Source of the DNA: Bog-473 sp035483935
GTDB taxonomy: Bacteria; Actinomycetota; Acidimicrobiia; Acidimicrobiales; RAAP-2
Assembly: GCA_035483935.1 (NCBI GenBank)
Contig: DATHPK010000150.1
Span: 1 to 6,758, forward strand
Length of the DNA stretch: 6,758 nt
Reading direction: 5' to 3'
Shown here: one piece after another, positions 1 to 5,204 of the stretch
How the letters are laid out: every line of letters starts with the position of its first letter
How positions within the stretch are numbered: position 1 is the stretch's first letter
The notes under the pieces: generated by a model
The model's database searches: none
The model's input: only the letters and a program-made list of their open reading frames with translations
What the model was told of the DNA's origin: nothing
Position numbers and translations under genes: made by a program

Positions 1-195
1 GGGCTGGACCGCACCGTCGCGGTGCCCGTGGCCAACCCGACCGACGTGACGTTCGGCGGGCCCGGGCTCGACCGGCTCTTCGTGGTCGGCGTGGCCGGAG
101 GCGGGTCGAACGGCAGCGGGCTTGACGGCGCCCTGCTCGTCATCGACGACCTCGGCGCGCACGGGCGCCCCGAGCCGCGTTTCCGACTGAGCTAG
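1..195 (+). CDS. SMP-30/gluconolactonase-like protein, C-terminal fragment (5' end outside window)
   Basis: Frame 1 is open from the first base to a TAG at 193-195 and gives the last 64 residues of a protein that begins left of the window. The fragment contains NPTDVTFGGPGLDRLFV, followed by a Gly-rich turn, then GALLVIDD and an ending of RPEPRFRLS. This order (P-T-x-x-x-FGG-x-x-L-x-x-L-[FY]-V, then a final strand ending in PEPRF) matches the last blade of SMP-30/gluconolactonase/luciferin-regenerating six-bladed propellers, which are metal-dependent lactone hydrolases or related esterases. The metal ligands would lie mostly upstream, so activity cannot be judged here. The next gene starts 11 bases after the stop on the same strand, so co-transcription is likely. 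The family call is fairly good; the substrate is unknown. Confidence 0.72.
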   Translation, partial: GLDRTVAVPVANPTDVTFGGPGLDRLFVVGVAGGGSNGSGLDGALLVIDDLGAHGRPEPRFRLS

Positions 196-206
196 ACACG
201 TCGCGC

Positions 207-1040
207 ATGCAGACGGTCATCCTTGGCAGCGGCGTCCCGTTCCCCGATCCGGAGCGGGCCGGCGCTTCCACGCTCGTGCGGTCGTCGGCGGGCGACCTCC
301 TCTTCGACTGCGGACGCGCCGTACTGATGCGCGCCGCCGCGGTCGGAGCGAGCGCCGCGGCACTCCGCGCGGTGTTCCTGACGCACCTGCACAGCGACCA
401 CATCACCGACTTCAACGACGTGATCACGACGCGCTGGATCATGTCCTTCCAGCCGAGCCCGTTGCAGATCTTCGGCCCCACCGGCACGGCCACGCTTTTG
501 CGGGCGACCGAGGCGATGCTCGAGCCCGACATCGGGTACCGCATCGCCCATCACGACGACCTCACCTGGCCACCCGCGGCGGAGGTGACCGAGTGCGAGC
601 AGGGCACGGCCACGGCCCTGACGGACGGCGCGGTGACGGTCACGACCGCCCCCACCGACCACGCGCCGGTGCGCCCGACCGTCGGCTACCGGGTGGACGA
701 CGGGACCGCGTCCGTCGTCATCGCGGGCGACACCGTGCCGTGCCCCGGACTCGACGAGCTCTGCGCCGGCGCGGACATGCTGGTGCACACGGTCATCCGC
801 GGCGACCTGCTCGAGCCGCTGAACATCCCGCGCCTGAACGACATCCTGGAGTACCACTCGACCGTCGAGGACGCGGCACGGACCGCCGCCCGCGGCGGGG
901 TCGGCACCCTGGTGCTCACCCACCTGGTCCCGGCGCCGCGGCCCGAGGCGGAACAGGAATGGGCGGACCGGGCGAGCGAGCATTTCGGCGGCACCGTCGT
1001 GGTGGCGCGCGACCTGACCACCCTCGACGTCGGCGCCTGA
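207..1040 (+). CDS. MBL-fold metallo-hydrolase, RNase Z/arylsulfatase-like
   Basis: A 277-residue cytosolic protein with no signal peptide or membrane segment. The metal ligands of the metallo-beta-lactamase fold are all visible: HLHSDH (H60, H62, D64, H65), H152 in TDHAP, D175 in AGDT and H239 in LTHL. There is also an H217-S-T triplet like the HST motif of the RNase Z branch. A dinuclear zinc hydrolase of the RNase Z/AtsA-like subgroup is therefore likely. It is probably not a true tRNA 3' processing enzyme. From memory, B. subtilis RNase Z has about 70 residues between the equivalents of H152 and D175, holding the tRNA-binding exosite arm, whereas here there are 23. The ATG at 207 fits because MQTVILGSGVPFP is the usual first strand of the family. 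No clear ribosome binding site precedes it, which suggests coupling to the gene ending 11 bases upstream. Substrate unknown. Confidence 0.88.
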   Translation: MQTVILGSGVPFPDPERAGASTLVRSSAGDLLFDCGRAVLMRAAAVGASAAALRAVFLTHLHSDHITDFNDVITTRWIMSFQPSPLQIFGPTGTATLLRATEAMLEPDIGYRIAHHDDLTWPPAAEVTECEQGTATALTDGAVTVTTAPTDHAPVRPTVGYRVDDGTASVVIAGDTVPCPGLDELCAGADMLVHTVIRGDLLEPLNIPRLNDILEYHSTVEDAARTAARGGVGTLVLTHLVPAPRPEAEQEWADRASEHFGGTVVVARDLTTLDVGA

Positions 1041-1048
1041 CGCCGGCG
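1028..1048. terminator. Candidate hairpin between convergent genes
   Basis: Positions 1028-1035 can pair with 1041-1048 (8 bp including one G-T pair) around a 5-base loop, CCTGA, which contains the stop codon of the hydrolase gene. It sits at the 19-base junction of two convergent genes, where a shared terminator would be expected. No T-run follows on either strand, and GC-rich DNA forms such stems by chance, so the call is weak. Confidence 0.25.
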
Positions 1049-1059
1049 GCGCCACCGCC

Positions 1060-1467
1060 CTAGAAGACGATCGCCCCGTCCCGGACGCGGGGATCGTCCG
1101 CTCGCACGATCTCCTTGCCCAGCGGCGCCAGCGCGACGGCGGCCAGCTTGAAGTTCCCCAAGCCGAGGGGGATCCCGATGATCGTGATGCACAGGGCGAT
1201 CCCGAGCAGCACGTGGGCGATCGCCATCCACAGCCCGGCCAGCACGAACCAGATCACGTTGGCGATCGTCGACGGCGCGCCGGCGTCGGGCCGGCGCACG
1301 ACGGCCCGCCCGAAGGGCCAGAGCACGAACGCGGCCAGGCGGAAGCAGGCGATGCCGAAGGGGATGGTGATGATGAGCACACACAGCAACGCGCCCACTG
1401 CGACGTAGCCCAGCGCCAGCCAAAGGCCCGACAGCACGAGCCACAGGATGTTGAGCAGCGTCCGCAC
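1060..1467 (-). CDS. YccF-family inner membrane protein
   Basis: A 135-residue, very hydrophobic protein made of two homologous halves: residues about 5-57 (LNILWLVLSGLWLALGYV...PFGRAVV) and 69-121 (ANVIWFVLAGLWMAIAHV...PLGKEIV). Each half carries two hydrophobic stretches and a conserved ITIPFG or IGIPLG turn followed by an F-[RK]-L-A segment. This is the duplicated YccF (DUF307) inner-membrane domain, at its usual length. The family has no firmly established biochemical role. The start is GTG at 1467-1465, 9 bases after the gatD stop, with no strong Shine-Dalgarno sequence, so it is probably translated as the last gene of the murT-gatD operon. The short charged tail (RADDPRVRDG) is likely cytoplasmic. 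Family call is confident; function and any link to lipid II amidation are unknown. Confidence 0.88.
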   Translation of the reverse strand: MRTLLNILWLVLSGLWLALGYVAVGALLCVLIITIPFGIACFRLAAFVLWPFGRAVVRRPDAGAPSTIANVIWFVLAGLWMAIAHVLLGIALCITIIGIPLGLGNFKLAAVALAPLGKEIVRADDPRVRDGAIVF

Positions 1468-1476
1468 CGGCTACCG

Positions 1477-2247
1477 CTACCGCCGCAGCCGGTGCAACCG
1501 GCCCCGTCGATGCACCGCTCCGAGCCGCTCCTGGCGCAGGCTCTCGGCCGCACTGTCGTCGAGCGGTTCGAGGGACGCGTCCCCGAGTGCCCACGACAAC
1601 AGGACGTCGGCCAGCGCGGGGTTGCGGGCGAGCACCGGCCCGTGCAGATAGGTCCCGACGACACGTCCCTGCAGCGCGCCCTCGGTGCCGTCCCCGTTGC
1701 CGACCCCCGCGGTGACCCGGGCGAGCGCGGCCGTCCCCTCGCCCAGCGCCGTGACGCCGCCGTGGTTCTCGAAACCGGTGAGCGCCGGGACACCCGCCAA
1801 CCCGACCGCCTCGGCCACCGGCTCGGCCACCACCTCGGCCACCACCTCGCCCACCGCCCGCGGCCCGCTGCCCTTCACGGTCTCGACGTCGAGGAGGCCG
1901 ACGCCCTCGTGCCCCTCGCCCGTCGCACCGGGGAACGAGCGCCCCACGACCTGAAAGCCGGCGCACACCGCGAGCACCACCGCACCCCCTGCGACGCGCC
2001 GCACCAGCGTGCCGTCGTCGATCAGGGTGCGCGCCGCGCGCACCTGGGGCCCGTCCTCGCCACCACCCAGGCAATAGATGTCGGCCTCGGGCACCGGCGC
2101 GTCCGACACCGCCTGCAGCAGCTCCGCGTCGACACCGCGCCACTCCGCGCGCCGGGCCAGGATGAGCCCGTTGCCCCCGTCGCCGTAGGTGCCGAGGAGG
2201 TCGGGGAACAGCACCGCCACGCGCAACGCCGCTCGGCCCGCGCTCAT
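1477..2247 (-). CDS. gatD: Lipid II isoglutaminyl synthase, glutamine amidotransferase subunit GatD
   Basis: A 256-residue class I glutamine amidotransferase of the CobQ/CobB-like type. It hydrolyses glutamine and passes ammonia to MurT for amidation of D-Glu in lipid II. Visible features are LFPDLLGTYGDGGN near the N-terminus, the nucleophile C95 in VLAVCAGFQ, R130 (a probable counterpart of the substrate-gating Arg of S. aureus GatD), GFENHGG at 159-164, and catalytic H202 in GTYLHGP. The third catalytic residue, an Asp, is supplied by MurT in characterised complexes. The start is the ATG at 2247-2245, which overlaps the murT stop as ATGA. The reading frame is open further upstream, but that would overlap murT by over 230 bases and lacks family similarity. 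Residues 131-146 are a four-unit tandem repeat (AVGE-VVAE-VVAE-PVAE) that appears to lengthen the segment before GFENHGG. Confidence 0.94.
   Translation of the reverse strand: MSAGRAALRVAVLFPDLLGTYGDGGNGLILARRAEWRGVDAELLQAVSDAPVPEADIYCLGGGEDGPQVRAARTLIDDGTLVRRVAGGAVVLAVCAGFQVVGRSFPGATGEGHEGVGLLDVETVKGSGPRAVGEVVAEVVAEPVAEAVGLAGVPALTGFENHGGVTALGEGTAALARVTAGVGNGDGTEGALQGRVVGTYLHGPVLARNPALADVLLSWALGDASLEPLDDSAAESLRQERLGAVHRRGRLHRLRR
1810..1857 (-). repeat. Four-copy 12-base in-frame tandem repeat within gatD
   Basis: On the plus strand four consecutive 12-mers read CTCGGCCACCGG, CTCGGCCACCAC, CTCGGCCACCAC and CTCGCCCACCGC. The two middle copies are identical; the outer ones differ at two positions (first copy) and two or three positions (last copy). 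Because the unit is a multiple of three, it encodes a four-residue repeat (GatD residues 131-146) without breaking the frame. Such an array can change copy number by replication slippage. Confidence 0.9.
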
Positions 2248-3506
2248 GTCGGTGCCCCGAGCAGGTCGTGGAACGCGGTGTAGTTGCCGATGACGTCGAC
2301 GAGCGCATCGGGAGCATCGGGATCGGCCCCGGCCGCCTGCGTCACCGCGCCCACCGGTGACGGCTCCGTCGAGTGCGCCACTTCCGCGTACTGCAGGCGC
2401 ACCGAGAGGTCGCGGTAGCGATCCCCCGTCGCCACCACCGTGCGGCCCGCCAACCGTTCGAAGGGCACGTCCCACAGCCAACTCGGGTCGGCACCGTCCG
2501 CCACCCGCGCGTTGATGCTCACGACGAGCGGGGCCGGCGAGCCGGCGACGAGGTCGAGCAGCTCGTCCCAGCCGGCGGGGTTCTTGGCCAGCATCAGCCG
2601 CGCCCGGGCCGCCCCGAAAGCTCGCACCGTGAAGCGCCCGGCCACCTCCTGGACCGAGGCCATGGCATCAAGCGCCACCGCGGCGTCGATCCCACACGCC
2701 TCCGCTGCCACCGCGGCCAGCAGCGCGTTCGCCTGGTTGAAGCGCCCCGGCAGCGCCAGCCGGAGCTCGTGGCGCCGGCCGTCGGCCCAGACGGCCGTCG
2801 GCGCCCCCCCTCCGTCGCCGTCCGCGGCGGTGACCAGCTCGGCCTCGACGGCCGGCCGGGCGAACCCACAGTCGCGACACGCCCACCCGCCGCCCGCTCC
2901 GAACTCGATGCGACCCTCGCACGACGGGCAGCCCACGGCGTCGTGCTGCCAGCGCAGGCCCGCCCCCACCCAGTGCACGTCGGCCGCGGCGCCGGCCCCC
3001 CAGACCACGAGCGGATCGTCGGCGTTCGCGATGACGTGCGTGCGGGGCGCCGCCGCCAGCGCAGCACGCCAGCGGCCCGCCACCATGCGCACCTCGTTCG
3101 TCCGGTCGAGCTGGTCCCGCGACAAATTCAGCAGTACGACCGCCGCCGCCCCGGTCGCGCTCAGCACCCGGGGCAACCACACCTCGTCCACCTCGAGCAC
3201 CGCACGCGTCGCAGCAGAGCCCACGAGCGCCGCCACGTGGCCGGGCGGCATGTTCGAGCCGGTCTCGTTGCTCACGACGGCGTCGCCGGTCGCACCGAGC
3301 GCCACCGTCAGCAGGCGCGTGGTGGTGGTCTTGCCGTTCGTCCCCGACACCAGCGCCACCTGCCTCCCGGCGCTCAGGTGCTCGAGCAGCCGCGGGTCCA
3401 CCCGCAGGCCGGCCCGTCCGCCCGCCACCGTCCCCCGGCCGCGCCCGAGCCGCCGTGACGCCGCGTTGACCGCACGTGTCGTCGCGCTGGCGAGACGCGT
3501 CCTCAC
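2244..3506 (-). CDS. murT: Lipid II isoglutaminyl synthase, Mur-ligase subunit MurT
   Basis: A 420-residue cytoplasmic Mur ligase-like protein. With GatD it uses ATP to activate the alpha-carboxyl of D-Glu in lipid II and forms D-isoglutamine. Domains in order: a family-typical N-terminus (SRRLGRGRGTVAGG, 18-30); the ATP P-loop GTNGKTTTTR at 55-64; NETGSNMPPGH at 80-90; the central Mur domain with NLSRDQLDRTNE (127-138) and NADDP (161-165); an inserted zinc ribbon with C193-P-S-C196 and C210-R-D-C213; and the C-terminal DUF1727 domain with LAKNPAGW (306-313) and DGADPSWLWDVPFE (337-350). The last block should contain the Asp that completes GatD's catalytic triad. The GTG start at 3506 forms a GTGA overlap with the upstream stop, and the stop overlaps the gatD ATG. 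There is no separate ribosome binding site, so translation is probably coupled. Length and motifs are complete. Confidence 0.95.
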   Translation of the reverse strand: MRTRLASATTRAVNAASRRLGRGRGTVAGGRAGLRVDPRLLEHLSAGRQVALVSGTNGKTTTTRLLTVALGATGDAVVSNETGSNMPPGHVAALVGSAATRAVLEVDEVWLPRVLSATGAAAVVLLNLSRDQLDRTNEVRMVAGRWRAALAAAPRTHVIANADDPLVVWGAGAAADVHWVGAGLRWQHDAVGCPSCEGRIEFGAGGGWACRDCGFARPAVEAELVTAADGDGGGAPTAVWADGRRHELRLALPGRFNQANALLAAVAAEACGIDAAVALDAMASVQEVAGRFTVRAFGAARARLMLAKNPAGWDELLDLVAGSPAPLVVSINARVADGADPSWLWDVPFERLAGRTVVATGDRYRDLSVRLQYAEVAHSTEPSPVGAVTQAAGADPDAPDALVDVIGNYTAFHDLLGAPT

Positions 3507-4879
3507 TTAGGCGGCTTGGTGCGCGCCAGCTCCTCGGGCGTCGGCTCGTGGCGCACCCGCGACTCCGCCGGGAGCAGTGCGCTGATCGCCTGCATGATCG
3601 CGTCCGTGTCGGCGTGCGCGTCGGTGAGCGACAACGGGACGGGTCTGCCCACCCGCACCGTCACCTTCGGTGGGTTGGCGACCAAGGTGAAATTGGGCGT
3701 CCGCGCCGAACGCGGCCACACCTTCTCGGTGCCCCACAGCCCCACCGGCACCACCGGCGCACCCGTCGACGCGGCCAGCCGGGCGGTGCCCGTCTTGCCG
3801 TGCAGCACCGGGTCGAAGAAGTCGTAGCCCCGCGGGATGGTGCCCTGCGGTAGGACGATCACCACCTCGCCGGCCTTGAGCGCGGCCTCGGCCTCGCGCA
3901 GGGGCTGGCCGCTCCCGCTGCCGCGGTCGACGGGGATGCCGCCGATGGCCCGCGCCACGAGTCCGACGACAGGCGCGTCGAAGACCTCCTTCTTGGCGAG
4001 GAACCGCACGGGGCGGCCGATGGCGCGCGCGACCAACGCCAGCGCCGCGACGTCGAAGTAGCTGCGATGGTTCGCCGCCAGCAGCACCGCCCCCCGCGCG
4101 GGCACGTGCTCGATGCCCGCGATGTCGAAGCGCGCGTACGGGAACGACAGCGAACGCACGAACGGCCGGAGCATGTGATACGGCTCGAGCCCCAGCACGC
4201 TCGGCACGCCCGGCGGCCGGTCCCAATGCTCCACCGACCAACGACGCGCGCTCGCCACGACGAACAACGACGGGTCCGGGTTGACCGCATGAGGCGTGCC
4301 GACGCTGGAGAGGAGCGGCACGTCGAAGATGCTGTCGCTGCAGGCGTGGCAGCCGGCGAGGTCCACGCCGTGGTCGTCCGCCCACTCGCGCACCGCGCGC
4401 AGCTTGCCCGTGCCCCACACGAAGCCCTCGTACAGCCGGCCCGTGTAGCGGCCGTCGCGGGCCTCGTAGGCCGTGGCGATCAGGTCGTCGAAGCCGAACG
4501 CCTCGGCGAAGGGGGCGATCATGTCCACCGGCGTCGTCGTGGACAGCACCAGTCGGTGGCCGTCGGCCCGGAACGCCGCCAGGCGCTGGGGGGCGAAGGG
4601 CGCCACGAGCTCGCTCAGGGAGGCGACGGCGCGCCGGCCCGCGGCCTGGACCTGCTCCTGGCTCCAGCCCCGGGCGACCCGGGCGGCGGCCCGGACCAGG
4701 CCCATGGAGAAGAGGTTCTCCCCCAGCCGGTCGTTGACCGCATAGAGCACCCGGTCGCCCGGCAAACTCCGCCCTTCGGGCAGCACACCCTCCGCGACCA
4801 GGGCCTTGTTCAACACCTGGCCCGACGCGTGGGCCAGCAGGGTGCGGTCCAGGTCGATGAAGACGGCACTCTTGGCCAC
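3503..4879 (-). CDS. HAD-IB phosphatase fused to 1-acylglycerol-3-phosphate acyltransferase (PlsC-like)
   Basis: A 458-residue two-domain protein. Residues 1-210 are a HAD subfamily IB phosphatase (SerB-like): the nucleophile motif FIDLDRTLL (D9, D11), S113-T in motif II, K159 in motif III and SDSIFDVPLL (D182, D186). Residues 235-420 are a PlsC-type acyltransferase: NHRSYFD (H271 and D276, the HX4D motif), FLAKKEVF, GGIPVDRGSGSG, LPQGTIPRG (343-351) and PVGLWGTEKVWP. Such fusions are known in actinobacteria (Mycobacterium Rv2483c is of this kind) and are assigned to phosphatidic acid synthesis; the role of the phosphatase half is unsettled. Canonical PlsC has PEGT where this has PQGT. No signal peptide is seen. 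The start is GTG at 4879-4877, since an in-frame TAG lies only three codons upstream (4891-4889). This is the first gene of the operon with murT, gatD and yccF. Confidence 0.92.
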   Translation of the reverse strand: MAKSAVFIDLDRTLLAHASGQVLNKALVAEGVLPEGRSLPGDRVLYAVNDRLGENLFSMGLVRAAARVARGWSQEQVQAAGRRAVASLSELVAPFAPQRLAAFRADGHRLVLSTTTPVDMIAPFAEAFGFDDLIATAYEARDGRYTGRLYEGFVWGTGKLRAVREWADDHGVDLAGCHACSDSIFDVPLLSSVGTPHAVNPDPSLFVVASARRWSVEHWDRPPGVPSVLGLEPYHMLRPFVRSLSFPYARFDIAGIEHVPARGAVLLAANHRSYFDVAALALVARAIGRPVRFLAKKEVFDAPVVGLVARAIGGIPVDRGSGSGQPLREAEAALKAGEVVIVLPQGTIPRGYDFFDPVLHGKTGTARLAASTGAPVVPVGLWGTEKVWPRSARTPNFTLVANPPKVTVRVGRPVPLSLTDAHADTDAIMQAISALLPAESRVRHEPTPEELARTKPPK

Positions 4880-5005
4880 GACCGCAGCCTAAAGCAGTGA
4901 CCCCAGGTCGTGAGGGGTGTCCAGGGACGTCCGGAGCAGGTGCGCCGCAGCCAGATCGCCGGCCCGACCAGGAGCAGCGCTCGCAGGAAACTGGCCCTGA
5001 ATTGT

Positions 5006-5043
5006 GAGAAGGGACCGCCGGGGGGGGAGGGCGATCCCTTCTC
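5006..5043 (-). promoter_or_regulatory. Strong hairpin in the probable operon leader
   Basis: GAGAAGGGA at 5006-5014 is perfectly complementary to TCCCTTCTC at 5035-5043. After one C-A mismatch, four more pairs form (5016-5019 with 5030-5033). The result is 13 pairs with a 10-base loop that is G-rich on the plus strand and C-rich in the operon transcript. No T-run follows on either strand, so it is not a standard intrinsic terminator. It lies about 125 bases before the operon's first start codon, downstream of the minus-strand promoter candidate. It could be a leader RNA structure or a protein-binding palindrome. Confidence 0.5.
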
Positions 5044-5097
5044 GAGACTCACCAGGGGTCGGAGGGGGGGCATCCAATTCCCTGTGGTCTTGCAGAT

Positions 5098-5126
5098 ATT
5101 TTGCCGGGGTATCGGCAATCAGTCAA
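5098..5126 (-). promoter_or_regulatory. Candidate promoter for the HAD-acyltransferase/murT/gatD/yccF operon
   Basis: On the minus strand TTGACT (5126-5121, five of six matches to TTGACA) is followed after 17 bases by CAAAAT (5103-5098, four of six matches to TATAAT). Transcription would begin near 5091, giving a leader of about 210 bases that contains the hairpin at 5006-5043. The 18-base palindrome at 5101-5118 fills most of the spacer. This is a match to sigma-70-type consensus only; the -10 box is mediocre. Confidence 0.4.
5101..5118. promoter_or_regulatory. 18-base palindrome, candidate operator
   Basis: TTGCCGGGGTATCGGCAA has perfect 6-base arms (TTGCCG/CGGCAA) around a 6-base centre. 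It lies inside the spacer of the minus-strand promoter candidate, a position where a bound protein would block RNA polymerase. The symmetry does not fit the T-N11-A pattern usual for LysR-type proteins, so another regulator is possible. It could also be a short hairpin arising by chance. Confidence 0.4.
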
Positions 5127-5148
5127 GCAGTTGTAAGAGATACTTGTC
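5122..5148. promoter_or_regulatory. Imperfect dyad between divergent promoters, candidate LysR-type binding site
   Basis: The sequence is symmetric about A5135. CAAG (5124-5127) pairs with CTTG (5143-5146), and five further symmetric positions flank or fill it (5122/5148, 5126 and 5144 within the arms, 5129/5141, 5132/5138, 5134/5136). The dyad spans the -35 boxes of both divergent promoter candidates, a usual place for a LysR-type regulator that represses itself and controls its neighbour. It lacks an exact T-N11-A core, so the assignment is tentative. Confidence 0.3.
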
Positions 5149-5160
5149 ATCATTTATACT
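5131..5160 (+). promoter_or_regulatory. Candidate promoter of the LysR-type regulator gene
   Basis: TTGTAA (5131-5136, four of six matches to TTGACA) and TATACT (5155-5160, five of six matches to TATAAT) are separated by 18 bases in the AT-rich patch. Transcription would start near 5167, leaving a leader of about 38 bases. An overlapping alternative is TTGTCA (5144-5149) with TAACAA (5167-5172) at 17 bases, with a poorer -10 box. Confidence 0.5.
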
Positions 5161-5190
5161 GATGGGTAACAAAACTACGGCAAGCATTTT

Positions 5191-5196
5191 GAGGGA
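5191..5196 (+). promoter_or_regulatory. Ribosome binding site of the LysR-type gene
   Basis: GAGGGA lies 8 bases before the ATG at 5205 and is the clearest Shine-Dalgarno sequence in the window. It fixes the start of the regulator. The other genes mostly rely on coupled or weak initiation signals. Confidence 0.6.
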
Positions 5197-5204
5197 ACTA
5201 GCCG

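Larger units (their letters stand above)
4880..5204. other. 325-base divergent intergenic region
   Basis: This is the only stretch above 300 bases without a gene. It separates the minus-strand envelope operon from the plus-strand LysR gene. The part next to the operon (about 4880-5075) is GC-rich, with G-runs at 5020-5027 and 5064-5070 and a strong hairpin. The part next to the LysR gene (about 5080-5200) is AT-rich, unlike the rest of the window, and holds both promoter candidates. A short open frame on the minus strand ends at 4889, but it lacks a convincing start or codon bias, so I do not call it a gene. Confidence 0.85.

Noticed and set aside
686..2317. Very long minus-strand open frame (543 codons) across the hydrolase, yccF and gatD genes
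   Set aside because: Arg/Gly/Ala-rich product typical of an alternate frame in high-GC DNA, crossing three well-supported genes with no family signature.
2248..2481. Upstream extension of the gatD reading frame
   Set aside because: It would overlap murT by more than 230 bases, and the extra residues are a Gly/Arg-rich shadow of murT. The ATG at 2247 with the ATGA overlap fits both family length and coupling.
1213..3458. Long plus-strand open frames opposite gatD and murT
   Set aside because: They are antisense shadows with Arg/His/Pro-rich translations and no recognisable motif; the minus-strand genes in the same place have complete catalytic motifs.
4889..5077. Short minus-strand open frame (62 codons, TTG start) in the operon leader, ending 9 bases before the HAD-acyltransferase start
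   Set aside because: It only extends the HAD gene's frame back beyond its upstream TAG, has no ATG or GTG start with a spaced ribosome binding site, includes the hairpin and a proline-rich C-run, and resembles no family I know.
5101..5118. Reading the 18-base palindrome as an intrinsic terminator
   Set aside because: The stem is only 6 pairs, no T-run follows on either strand, and it lies inside a promoter candidate and not after a gene.
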